From Penicillus capitatus (lineage: Eukaryota; Chlorophyta), in contig OZ287696.1 of assembly GCA_965649825.1 (NCBI GenBank), positions 1,116,001 to 1,180,000 on the forward strand: 64,000 bases of DNA, read 5' to 3'. The notes below the pieces were generated by a model, which saw only the letters and a list, made by a program, of their open reading frames with translations, did no database searches and was not told the DNA's origin. This document shows, piece by piece, positions 11,126-22,141 of this stretch. Within the stretch, counting starts at the first letter, position 1. Each line of letters starts with the position of its first letter. The position numbers and the translations under genes were made by a program.

Positions 11126-11443
11126 TTAGTTTTTGGACGCCTCGTTCGTCGACGGATGGGTCGCCGTGCCGAGTTTAGCACTCTTAAACTTCGGCGGTGT
11201 CTTCGATGTAAAGGAACCACGACGACCGTCCTTGACGGAGAAGTCAGGCACTTCTTCTGTGATCACGGGAAGATGCACGAGTGGCATGCTTTTGGTTCGG
11301 CAGTGTCGACTTAATTTTTTCTGAAGTCCTACGTCGATGATGCCTCGTCAGCCAGCCAACGTCGACAAAAGGGAGAACTTACGCGCTGCGTATTTGTAGG
11401 TCATATCCGGGTCTTTGCCCTGGGATTGAAGACAGGTTGGCAT
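11126..11443 (-). CDS. Small basic hypothetical protein, two exons
   Basis: A two-exon reading gives an 87-residue protein that starts MPTCLQSQGKDPDMTYKYAA. A GTAAGT donor near 11388 and an acceptor ending ACGTAG near 11335 join it in frame to a tail beginning LQKKLSRHCRTKS and ending THPSTNEASKN. It is rich in Lys, Arg, Ser and Thr, with a likely disordered C-terminal half. I recognise no family. The clean splice sites and in-frame join are the reason for listing it. Confidence 0.45.
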
Positions 11444-12305
11444 TGTGTTCGCGAGTCAGAAAGAATAACGCCTTTCAGGCTACAGGACGTTGGGAGGTTT
11501 GCACATGCACCGAAGCAAATACAACAATCTATTTATACGCCGGAGACGTTTGGATCGTTCCATCGGATGTCGTTGTTAACCACGATGTTCAACGATGCAT
11601 TGGCTGTTCAACAAGGCAACGCTATCGACGTTCCCAGCCGCAAAAAGGCAAAGGGATACTCGTATACAATGAACACCTAGTGAATACACTCAGGCAGGAA
11701 ACATCACTCGATGTGAGCAGCCAATACCGAGATACTGTTAAGCATGACTTCAGTTAAGCGTATTAGGTGGCGTAGATATCTAACAAGGTGCTTCCTGCGA
11801 TTAGGGGTTCGTAGAATTTGATAGTCCATTGTCGATGAAACAACTGAGCAATGCTTAAAGCTGAAGCCTCTCCTTATGCAGAAATCGAAACGACAACGAA
11901 ATGCTGAGCAGCATAGACACGTCTCTGCCGCTCCAACCAACACGCCCACACAGTCTCCTATCTGTACGGACGGTGTCATCTGCTCACAACACACAGCCTA
12001 TGAATGGCACTGCATCTTTCATTCCAGCTTCAGTGCTGTCAGCTTCTGTGCGTTACTAAGAAGATATCGCGCAGTCATGGGGTGCTGCTCCATGGATAGC
12101 TTCTCTCTCATGTCTTACATTTGGATGGATTGCAGCTAGAATCATCAGACCATGGGGCACTCACTCATTACAGGAGATGTTATAGACAGGCTCTGATGTG
12201 ACTGCTGGCTGCTACATATGTATGTCTTTGCCTCGCTATACAAAATGGGAAACTTCACAGCACCATCGTCCCATCAAATCTCACACGAAAGATCAGCGAA
12301 CCTAT
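11444..12305. other. Unresolved stretch with short protein-like frames
   Basis: Two minus-strand fragments look protein-like: one of about 40 residues ending near 11704 (starts MDYQILRTPNRRKHLVRYLR) and one of 30 residues near 12005-12115 (EKLSMEQHPMTARYLLSNAQ). I could not join them with a convincing intron. They may be small genes, exons of a gene I could not assemble, or chance. Confidence 0.25.
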
Positions 12306-12617
12306 TCATTTCTTCCCCTTCTTTGTGCTTCCTCGCACAGCCACGCCAACAGTCGTTGCTCCCATGACTTCATGCATGTTAATGCATTTGTCGGAATCAA
12401 ATTTCTCCTTAGGGTGTTTGGACTCAAAATGCGACTGCATGCTCTTCAGACTCGGTGCTTGTAAGCCGCATATGTAACACTTGAATTTTGCATGTCCTGC
12501 GTTGCCTCCTTTACGGTCGTTGAGACCAGCTCGACCGCCTCCTTGATTTACAGTTGACGCTCGGGCCTTAGCCACGAGCTCCTTCGATGTATGCTTTGCG
12601 GGTTTGGCCTTACCCAT
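12306..12617 (-). CDS. Small zinc-finger protein of the At2g23090/4F5-like type
   Basis: A single-exon protein of 103 residues starting MGKAKPAKHTSKELVAKARA. It has a Gly-rich basic N-terminus and one zinc finger, KCYICGLQAPSLKSMQSHFE, followed by SKHPKEKF. The finger spacing (C-x2-C, then H-x4-H) and the SKHPK ending match the small eukaryotic zinc-binding proteins of the zf-met2/4F5 group, whose function is poorly known. The C-terminus is Lys-rich and possibly RNA- or nucleolus-binding, which is inference. I took the ATG at 12617 because the upstream in-frame residues are not family-like. Confidence 0.65.
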   Translation of the reverse strand: MGKAKPAKHTSKELVAKARASTVNQGGGRAGLNDRKGGNAGHAKFKCYICGLQAPSLKSMQSHFESKHPKEKFDSDKCINMHEVMGATTVGVAVRGSTKKGKK

Positions 12618-12679
12618 TAGACTGAAAGACACCGTACAGATGGGCGAAATGATGCGTTCAGCTTGTACACATTCGGGAA

Positions 12680-15600
12680 ATGATGTGGCATCGTCTATGT
12701 TCGCCAAAATGCCGTATCCTATTGCCAGAGCCGAAACTCACTCGGTTCTTTCAGCCCATCTCGCTAACGCCGCCACTGGAAGAGCGACGAAACGGCACAT
12801 CGCGATCTGTGGGGATCATGACCCAACGGGCGACGCGTTCGACCAGCGAAGCTCCAGTCGAATCGACAGGAGTCTGTCCAGAAATCTGTACACCCTTGTC
12901 GACATCACACATGCTCAAACTGAGTCCAAAGATGCATTCTGCTAGTCAAGGAGACGTTGTCTAGTCTGCCAAAGAACTTTGATCCTGCTTTCTCTGAAGA
13001 GAAGATCTATCAATGGTTGGTTGGCTGCATGATCACGTGCTTCGATGTGTCCATGCATTTTCGTAGGTGGGAAGAGAGTGGGTTCTTTGAACCTATTGCC
13101 GATGCCGATTCCTGTTTCGTGATCCCGATGCCGCCGCCGAATGTCACTGGGCGATTGCATATGGGCCATGCCATGTTTGTGGCGATGCAGGATGTCATGA
13201 TCCGTTTTGCAAGGATGCGAGGAAAGAGTGCTCTCTGGCTGCCAGGCACAGATCATGCAGGCATTGCCACTCAAGTTATTGACAACGACCACATGAGCGC
13301 CCTCTCACACTCTGGATGTTCCAGATGGTCGTGGAGAGAATGTTGAACGAACAGGGACTTCAACGCAGAGATCTTGGCAGAGAGCGATTTGAAGAAAGAG
13401 TCTGGGAATGGAAGGCCGAGTACTTAACCTCTCGTCTCTTCTCCAACGTCTAAGCAGTTGAGGATTGTTAGGTATGGAGGATTCATCACCCAGCAGCTTC
13501 GCCGATTGGGGGCGTCCTGTGATTGGTCTCGGGAAAGATTCACACTGGATCAGAAGCTCTCGAGTGAGATGAAGCTGAGCAGATGCAGATGCATAAATCG
13601 ACTGTTCTCTTAGCTGCTGTCAATGAAGCTTTCGTACGGTTGCATGAGAAGGGGCTCATTTATCGAGGGAGTTATCTGGTCAATTGGTCACCCTCGTTGC
13701 AAACCGCCGTCTCCGATTTGGAAGTGGAGTACTCGGAGGAACAGGGAACGCTTTACACTTTCAAGTGAGGACGAGGCCACAAAGTCTGTTGAATGCATCT
13801 AACGTGCTTTTTCGATTGACAGATACCCAATTGCAGATGCAGACAAGCAAGATCATATTCCTGTTGCCACGACTCGACCGGAGACGATTTTGGGCGATAC
13901 AGCTGTCGCTGTCCATCCATCCGACCAGCGCTATCAACATCTGATCGGAAAGAAATGCATTGTTCCCATGACCGATCGGCAAATTGAGATCGTTGCGGAT
14001 GATTATGTGGATATGGAATTTGGCACGGGCGCATTGAAGATCACACCTGGGCACGACCCTAACGACTACGAAATCGGACAGCGTCTTCATCTAGAGATCA
14101 TCAATATCTTGAACAAGGATGGAACGCTGAATGAAAACTCGGGAAAGTATGCAGGGCTGGATCGCTTTGAAGCACGAAAGGCATTGTGGTCTGACATGGA
14201 GGCGGCGGGACTGACCTTGAAGACGGAGAAATACCAGATGCGTGTTCCACGGAGTCAGCGAGGAGGTGAAATTATCGAACCCCTTATCAGCAAACAATGG
14301 TTCGTAAAAATGGAGCAACTGGCAAAACCGGCTCTCGATGCCGTTCGTTTGGGCGACGTCAAGATCACGCCGTCTCACTTTGAACAGATTTTTAACAACT
14401 GGCTTGAGAATATCAAAGATTGGTGCATTTCTCGTCAACTCTGGTGGGGCCACAGAATTCCGGTATGGTATGTCAGATCCGATGCCTCGCCGACCACAGC
14501 TGACAGCTACATCGTTGCTCGATCTTACACCGAAGCCCTGTCAGAAGCAAAGATGCTCTATGGTGATACGGTCGAGCTGGTTCAGGATCCTGACGTATTG
14601 GACACGTGGTTCTCATCAGGTCTCTGGCCTTTCAGTACATTGGGCTGGCCAGACACCTCAGATCCTGATTTCCAGAGATTCTATCCGACGGACGTGTTGG
14701 AGACAGGACACGACATCCTGTTCTTCTGGGTAGCCCGGATGATCATGATGGGTATCGAGTTTACAGGCAAGCCTCCTTTCTCTCTAGTCTATCTTCACGG
14801 TCTGGTGCGGGATGAGAAAGGAAGGAAGATGTCCAAATCGCTGGGCAATGTGATCGATCCGATGGACTTGGTATCACAGTACGGTGCCGATCCCCTCAGA
14901 TACACCATGGTCACAGGCATCGCAGTGGGACAAGATCTCAACTTGAATCTTGAAAAGTTCACATCCGCGCGGCATTTTGCTAACAAGCTGTGGAACATCG
15001 GAAAATTCATCGGTATGAATCTGCCCAGCCATCCAAATGAGCGTGGGAGCTTGGCGGATGTCGATTTCTCGACAGGAGACAGTATTGCGTCATTGCCTGT
15101 CGTTGAAAGATGGATCCTCAGTCGATTGCATCAGCTTGTCGACCGGATGACCGATTTGCAAGAGCGATACGATCTGAGTGAAGCAGGAAGAGAACTGTAC
15201 GAGTTTATCTGGTTTGATTTTGCAGATTGGTATGTCGAGGCTGCCAAAACGCGCCTTGGCACAACAGCAGATCCTTCCCTCAAACGACAGTCGCAGTGTG
15301 TCTTGGTCTACTGTTTCGATCGCATTCTGAGAATGATGCATCCTTATATGCCGTTCATAAGCGAACGTCTCTGGCAAGCGATGCCGCATCGAGGCATCTC
15401 TTTGGCAATGCGTTCGTGGCCAGAGACAGAAGCTGCTGTCGATGATGATGCGCTGGCGGTGGTCGATGCCCTGCAGTCAACTGTTCGAGCTGTCAGAAAT
15501 GCTCGTGCCGAGTACAATGTCGATCAGGGACGCAATATACCTGGCAGTGTGGTCGTTCCGGATCGGCAATTGCTGGAAGTCCTTCAGTCCGAGGCAGATG

Positions 15601-15944
15601 TCGTGACACTGCTGGCCAAGATGCGCCGAGATCAAACAGCTTTTGTCGCATCTCTGCCGAACGGCGCCACATCGAAAGAAGAGATGATCACATTGATCGT
15701 GAAGTATGGCATCGAAGTGGTATTGCCGATGTCTGGACTCTTCGATCCGGCCAAAGAACGCGAACGGCTTGAGAAACAGAAGGCAAAGGTGGCGAAAGAA
15801 TTCGAGGATCTGCAGAAGAGATTGCAAAACCAGAGTTTCCTACAGAAGGCGCCAGCAGATGTGGTGGATGGCGTACGATCCAAGTGCAACGAAGCAGAAG
15901 CACAGTTGGCGCAAATCTCTCTGAAGATTGCATCCCTTACATGA
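12680..15944 (+). CDS. Valyl-tRNA synthetase, bacterial/organellar type
   Basis: A class I synthetase that charges tRNA-Val. The core begins [20 protein letters not shown] after an intron near 13016-13066. It shows the HIGH-type motif in [15 protein letters not shown], the editing domain ([18 protein letters not shown] and [19 protein letters not shown]) and the KMSKS loop [17 protein letters not shown]. The anticodon-binding domain and a C-terminal coiled coil ([21 protein letters not shown]) follow. The intron ending TTCCAG before [11 protein letters not shown] is about 50 nt. The last exon of about 2 kb is uninterrupted. The 5' end is uncertain: a basic leader in 12680-12940 may be an organelle targeting peptide joined by a very short intron. 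Confidence 0.92.
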
Positions 15945-16019
15945 CGCCGAGATCTGGACGGATCTCTGGACACCGATCGCGTTTTTGCACAGATATTTTT
16001 TGGTGTGTTCTTCACATCA

Positions 16020-17743
16020 TCATTCTTCTTCTTGTTGTTCGTCTTGTAACAGATGAAGCAAATCGGGCGATACCATGGCAGGTATGGCATGTTCTTTGAG
16101 GACAGCTGCCGTCGATGACCACGCCGTCTCCGACGAAATCACGACCACGAGATCGTAATCGAGGTCGAATTTCATATACTTTGTACGGCAGGTCTTCACC
16201 ATATGGACAAGTTGCTTAATATCATGCACCTCCTCATTGTTAAAACGCAAAACCTAAGAAGCGTGTGCACCATCAGCAGACATACAGGACAGAAGGTGCT
16301 TTGTTTGACCTGAGCATTTTCCAAGTCTTCGTATCCCACTGAGAGATCGCACGCCAGGACTTGTGATAGAAGAACGACCTGATCGCCCGTTTTCTTCGGC
16401 CGTCCAAAGAAGAGATTGTTCAGGAGCTTAACAGGAGACTCGGTATCGAAGTCCATTCCATACTCGCTGACGAGATAGGGTTCATTCAGGGTGGTGAACA
16501 CAAAGCCGGCTAGAATGAAGTAAGAGGGAGCCCCGTTGTCCAGATGCGCCGGCACCAGATTTTCCAATTTCTGTAACCTGACACCGTGGATGACGGTTAG
16601 TGTCACGTCACTGAGCGCAGAGATCTCACCGGATCTGAAAGGAATGTTGCGTATTGTCTCTCAGAATTGTTACGGTTGCAACATCTCCGACGTATTTCTG
16701 GGCCACGAGATAGGTGAAGGAGATCCGCTCGTCCGTACGAAAAGGAACGGTCCCATCGTTTGCCAAATTCACTCGGTCGAATTCCAGCAGAACATCTCCC
16801 GGAAGAAGCACACCATGAGAACTCGATGTTGGATTGACGGAACGAATCAGCACGCCCGACTGATCAGACGTTAGGCCGTATGCCTCCCTCAGATCAGCAG
16901 ATTCCAGTTTCTGCCATTGGATGCCTAGACTTGGGAATCCGGTAAACGCTTTATTGCGTCTGTAGTCCAGAAGAAAGTGTTGAATGACGGGAGTGGGGAC
17001 GACGTAGCCAATGTTTTCGATATCCGTTCCAGCATAGGACTGAAAGGCAATGCCAACACATACACCGTGTTCATCGAAAACGGGCCCACCAGAATTGCCA
17101 CTGTTGATCGCTGCATCGATCTGGACTCCCAGTAAATCACAACTGCCGTGCAAGTACTGTGTCACTTCGACACGTGAGACCACACCAGATGTGACCGAAA
17201 TGGTATCACCTCCTACTGGATATCCCACCACAGTCACATGGTCTTGCAGATTCGGCAAGGGTCCGAGACACAGAGGACTGATGCCTTCCCAGAATTCCGA
17301 TTCGTCTACGGTTAACAGAGCGATATCGCAATCGGTGCCGATGGACAAGACACGTGCAATAAACTTGCGATCCTTGTCCCTTCTCTTCACCTGGACCTAA
17401 CAGCCGACGATACAGATGCGGTCAGCGTCTTAAGTACAGAAAGAGTGCGAACTTGGGAGTAGTACGAAACGGAATGGGCATTGGTCAGCACCCATCGCTC
17501 CTTTCCCTGTGCCACCATAAACCCGCTACTGCTGGACGCGTACTGACGCTTTCGCTGCCAGGGAAGCGAGAAGTTCGGCTCTGTGTGTTTGCAGAACACT
17601 TTGACAACGGCATTGAGTCCAGCCTGAGATCAAGATACCGATCTGCACATGGTTGGTCACACTTTTGAAAGAATGACCTGAAATTCGATGTGTTCCTCCT
17701 CATCTTCTTCGCCCTCCTCGTCAACGTCGATGCCTCCCGGCAT
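16020..17743 (-). CDS. DEG9-like serine protease (HtrA/DegP family)
   Basis: An ATP-independent trypsin-like protease with PDZ domains. Exon 1 is a short acidic leader starting [20 protein letters not shown]. It splices to [20 protein letters not shown] and [17 protein letters not shown], which are near-signature for plant DEG9 and its relatives. The catalytic triad is visible: His in [11 protein letters not shown], Asp in [14 protein letters not shown], Ser in [16 protein letters not shown]-like segments follow ([12 protein letters not shown] and [18 protein letters not shown]). The protein ends in an acidic Gln/Glu tail. Plant DEG9 is reported in the nucleus or nucleolus. An open reading upstream (to about 17970) could add a basic leader, so the start is not settled. 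Confidence 0.88.
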
Positions 17744-18331
17744 GAGGGAGAAGAAATACCTCCCAGGTTTCGCCGCCGTCAATCGACGCGTGCGTTCGTC
17801 ATCAGGTTTGAAGGCCGATGACGTCAAAAGGCCTTTTCGGCCGTCGCGTCTCGCGAAGAAAGGTCTGGTAGGGTACGCAGTCGGGATCCTGTCAACACCC
17901 CTTTGATCTCTGCACTCGCCTCGTGGTTAAGAGGACGCACTTTCGAACAGCAGAAGAGAGTGTAACGTGCTGCACGAGCAGCCGCTGCAGACAACCCCGC
18001 AACATATCGATTTTAGCAATCCTGCTGCATGACACGTATTCGAATCTGCGCGTACCTGCCACCGAGTCGATCCGTCAAAGACAACCATACACAACGAGAC
18101 ATTATTGCATAGACATCGATGATATCCTCACATGAAAATGACAGACTTGTAAAGAAAAAAAGCACAACAACAGCAAAGAGCGCACACAGCGACGCATCTT
18201 CCTTTCTTGACGACACGTACATCATCATCATCGACTTACTAGATTGTTTGTTGCCGTTGTCGGGCATGGATAGGCTGAAAGGGTTCAGTAGATAATAGGG
18301 TGGGTGATGTGAGTGGGATAATAAAGAATCG
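17744..18331. other. Intergenic region upstream of the DEG9-like gene
   Basis: It may include a 5' leader exon for the protease: a minus-strand segment near 17970 reads MLRGCLQRLLVQHVTLSSAV, like a mitochondrial presequence. A separate minus-strand frame at 18013-18267 has one hydrophobic segment (LCALFAVVVLFFFTSL) and could be a small membrane protein. Neither is well supported. Confidence 0.3.
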
Positions 18332-20648
18332 CTAATCCTGCTGTTGCTGCTGCTGCTTTTGGGAAAGATGGAGGATGGTATGGAAGGTTGGGTGAAGGTC
18401 TTGATAGTTCAAAACGGCAACGACCCCCATTCGCTTGCAGTGATGGTAGATGCGGCCAATTTTTCGACGCGACAGGGCAACAACGACTGGGACACTGTGT
18501 TCCTCTGCGATTTGGTAGAGTTTATCGAGCTTTGGCTGAATAGTGGCGTCCAGATTGTTGGCAACAATAACTAACTTAACTTCGCCCTCTCTCTTCAAGT
18601 GCCGGCTAACTTCAGCAAGTCCACTGATGAGCCACTTACGCGCTGGCTGCTATACCACAACGAAGCTCACACTAAGCGAGAATAATACGAAGGCAGACCT
18701 CTCCGTTATTGGACTTCATATGGCTGTGCTGCAATTCGTTGAGTCGAGTGAGCAAGAAATGCACGGCATCATCGAGCGTCTCAAGGGGTTGAGAGGGGGA
18801 GGAGTCTTTGTTGTTTTTCGGGCTCTCTGTACTGGCCGGTCTATCACTTAGCGGTCCATCAGGCGAGGAAGGCTGCTTCTTCTTCCTTGTCAACTTCTCT
18901 CGCCTGAGTGTGTTGTAAGATGGGAGAGGATCAGACTCAGTTTTGGTAGAAAAAGCAAGATGCGGACGAATGAAAATGCATCTGGACTTCAGTAACTTCT
19001 TATCAGCTTCCGCATGCCACGTATCTTTGCCCCCTGGATGCAAAACGTGATGTGACGTCAAGAACGATGGTGTTCAGATAGACGGACCTTGGACTGTCTG
19101 AGCATGTTGGGTTTCGGAAGGCTTATCATCATTTCGGCCAATGTGGATCACACGAACATCAGAACTCTGTGCATCGTCACGATCGTCATCGGCGCACGGA
19201 CGGTACATTGTTTCTGTGTGCGCTGTTGTCTCATGATCCATTTGATCTGTGTCGAAAAAGTGTGAGACAATAGGTGGTGTTTCTCTCATGTTGTGTCGCC
19301 GTGTTTGTTTCGCCCATTCCGCCAACACGTCACTAAATCCCAGCATCTCATCTCCTCCATCCGAACTCATTTCTGGAGAAGATAGAAAAGGATCGCGGCT
19401 ATCTTCCTTTCGCATCTTGTGTGGTTCGTCCTCGTTCATTCCTTCTGCTGGTGCAGCTTCCTTTTCTCTCTCTTTCTCCTTTTCCCCCTGCTCAGTCACG
19501 TTCTGAGATGCACTGCCTTCGGTATGTGGCACAAATGCGTCTTCGACAAACACTGGTTGTGGAATAAAATTCTTCTGGGGTGATGCATCCTTTTGCGTTT
19601 CGATAGTTTCTCTTCGATGCTCTCTTCGACCTCTGTTACTTCCTTGTGTCTCACGTGAATCAAATATGATCTGTGCGAGCTTGTCGATCTCACGGTATAG
19701 TTCCAAGACGTTATTATCTGTTTCGGGTTGCATGGCATTAGTACATGTATCATCATTGCGGCCAACCTCATCATCGGCAAAGCCCTTTGACGAAACGGCG
19801 GCGGCCCCTTTATGGAATACGCTGTCCATTAATTTCAGATGGTTGGTCAGGTATTCTATCATCACGAGTTGACGAAACGTGAATTTGCGATTGACTGTTG
19901 TCAATGCCATCTGCAACTCACAGGCAGTGGAATTGATACAGCCTCGTAGTTTCTTCACCTGTCATGCACCACATCACGTGTCTCTACATGAAGAGCCCTC
20001 CCTCCCACGCACCTCTTTCTTCGTCACATCGGAAGTACCATCTGTCCGTCGGTGTTGTCGTTTGGACAACGATCCGAGGTCCTCCTGCAGAGATTGTAGC
20101 TTTGTCGTGAGGGACAACACTTGTGCAATTAAGATGTTCCGTTTCATCGGTGTTGTCTTATTCTTCTTCTTCGGCGTGGATTCTCCACAGCAATAATCTA
20201 ATCTCACATGACGCATGGCGCGCTGTCTATGCTCACCTCGGCGATCCTCCTTCCTCGTTGCATTCTTCGAAGACGACGTCTCCACTTTACCCGTTCCATT
20301 CTTGACATCTTTTTTCTCCGTCTGACTCCGCGGCTCTGTTCGCAAGGCGACATTTACAAAGTCGCCAAGCTGCATGGCAGCGGGCCGCGCAACAGTATAT
20401 CGATCGTAGGCTTCAGAACTGGCGCCCACGATTCGAGAAGGACAGTAATCCACCGAGTTCACGCCATCGTGTTTGCGAAGATGGTCAGCAAGTGCTCGAA
20501 GCGAACGGACGACATGTCCACACGACAGGCATCGGCACTTTCCTGTTACTGGGTCGACAATACTCTTGTTCGCTTCCGCAGTAAGAAGAGCCAGTTCTTG
20601 TTGTCTTTTCTCTTTTCTGCTTTGGATATCGATGACGCCTACATCCAT
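18332..20648 (-). CDS. C2H2 zinc-finger / L7Ae-domain protein, SECIS-binding-protein-2-like
   Basis: A protein of about 700 residues in at least four exons. The N-terminus has one C2H2-type finger (CLSCGHVVRSLRALADHLRK, then H), followed by a basic Ser/Lys-rich stretch and a helix KRNILIAQVLSLTTKLQSLQ. A long acidic middle follows. The C-terminal L7Ae domain reads KWLISGLAEVSRHLKREGEV, KLVIVANNLDATIQPKLDKL, EEHSVPVVVALSRRKIGR and VVAVLNYQDLHPTFH. L7Ae domains bind kink-turn RNA. The order and spacing resemble SBP2, which recruits selenocysteine insertion. In-frame splices at NNGE to QPARK, VQG to GKDTW and TKKE to VKKLRG support one gene. It ends in a polyglutamine run from a CAG/CTG repeat. 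The selenoprotein role is inference. Confidence 0.7.
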
Positions 20649-20706
20649 GTTACAAACGATGCACAGAAAATATGTCTAGAGCCGCGTGGGTCACGCGCCT
20701 ACGTCG

Positions 20707-22045
20707 TCATACGCGACCGACAAGACGTTCCTCCTGACGTTGCACGGCTTGGATGAGATCAAAGGAATGCACTTTGCCTTCTCGGGCGCGTCTTTGGAAG
20801 AGAACTTTGCTCATGAGATCTGCCGGACGCCTTCGATGCCGGACAAAACTGACAAACTCCAATTCCATGCCAACCATCGCATCCGGCTGCCAGCAGAAAC
20901 GCAACAGGCGTTGAGGCCTGAGCTGCTCTTTGTGCATGAGATGGTCCAAAGAACAGTGCTGTAGGTCGGAGAAGCGCACGGGTGGATCGTCTCCTGTGTA
21001 CAGACCTTCGTCTGCGGACAGCCTCAAGGCAATGCTCTGATGCTCCAGCGGTTTACCGTCCATGTCCGTCTCGATCAGATATCGACTGCATGTGAGGTCC
21101 TTCCACAGAAGGGAGAGCTCATTCGGTCCGTGCGTGTAGGATCCTTCCTTGTGCTGAAGCACAATGCCATCGCGAACGAACGGCACAAAATCATACATGG
21201 ACGAGAGGAGTCCTTGTTCACGACAGTCATGAAACGCCACGGCATCGAATCTGCGACGGAACATGGGAGAAGCCGCCCGTCAGAGGATATGACGCACTTG
21301 AAATGTGTGTCTTCCTGATGTGACAAGTCACACTCTGCAAGCTTCGTCTGTATCCAGTGCCATCGAAAGAGCGTTGCACATTCTGTTATCCAAACGCCGT
21401 TCCAACACAGGAGATCCATAATATAATACATATCATTGGGTTCGTGATAGATGCAATCCAACAAAGACTGGCGGTCCAGGTGAGATGACCCACCCGGCAA
21501 ACAAGAGATGCCTGAATGCAGAACGCTTCCGTTCTTGAGACGACTGACGGTCCGTCCCCTCGATGCTTCGACCAAACAGCGTTGCCCTTCTGGCCGTGGC
21601 ATGACCAACCTGCACACCATCGCACGTCCAATTGGCATATTGGATGTGCGACAGAGTCACCAGTTCTCTGCCAGATCTTCAGGTGGTTCCAACATCCACA
21701 AGGATTGCATCAACTCTATACCCTGCCCTGGATATCGCGGTTTTGAATCACTGTCCAGATGCGACAGATCTAGCGCGTCCGCAAATGCGCTTGACAAATT
21801 CTTTTCCTCTTGACTGGCCCAAAGACGCTAAGACGGATAGAAGAAGTCGCATTCAAAGGGACTGGAGCTGGAGTCGCCAGCCATACCTCGCTTGTTTGCT
21901 CAAAGGTCTGAAGCTGAAGCTGTCTGTTCGTGTCAAATCGTTTAGCCTGCTGTCGCAGCTTCGTCAGCGCTTCGTCTCTTCGTTTTGCTTGAGAGTAGGT
22001 CCCATGATGTGGTTTGTGATCTCTAGGCGGCCTGGTGGACATCAC
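20707..22045 (-). CDS. SNUPN: Snurportin-1 (m3G-cap snRNP import adaptor)
   Basis: Binds the trimethylguanosine cap of assembled spliceosomal snRNPs and hands them to importin beta. The first exon has an importin-beta-binding-like basic helix (KRRDEALTKLRQQAKRFDTN). The cap-binding domain reads MPRPEGQRCLVEASRGRTVS, SGISCLPGG, LLDCIYHEPNDMYYIMDLLC and ECATLFRWHWIQTKL. An intron of about 48 nt then restores the frame at HFK to FDAVAFHDCREQGLLSSMYD, FVPFVRDGIVLQHKEGSYT. The C-terminus is a Lys/Arg-rich tail. The family match is clear across the whole length. It starts 96 bp from the divergent DNA ligase IV start. Confidence 0.85.
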
Positions 22046-22141
22046 AGACGTTCTTTTTTTCGCCTTCCGCTCTGTGGCTTTCAGTATAAACGTCGCATCG
22101 CGCTATAAAAGGGCCCGACTGTACGGTTATGAAAACATTCG

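Noticed and set aside
18343-18357. CTG/CAG run as a disease-type repeat expansion or regulatory element
   Set aside because: It is a short coding run giving six glutamines at the C-terminus of the L7Ae protein. Such short runs are common.
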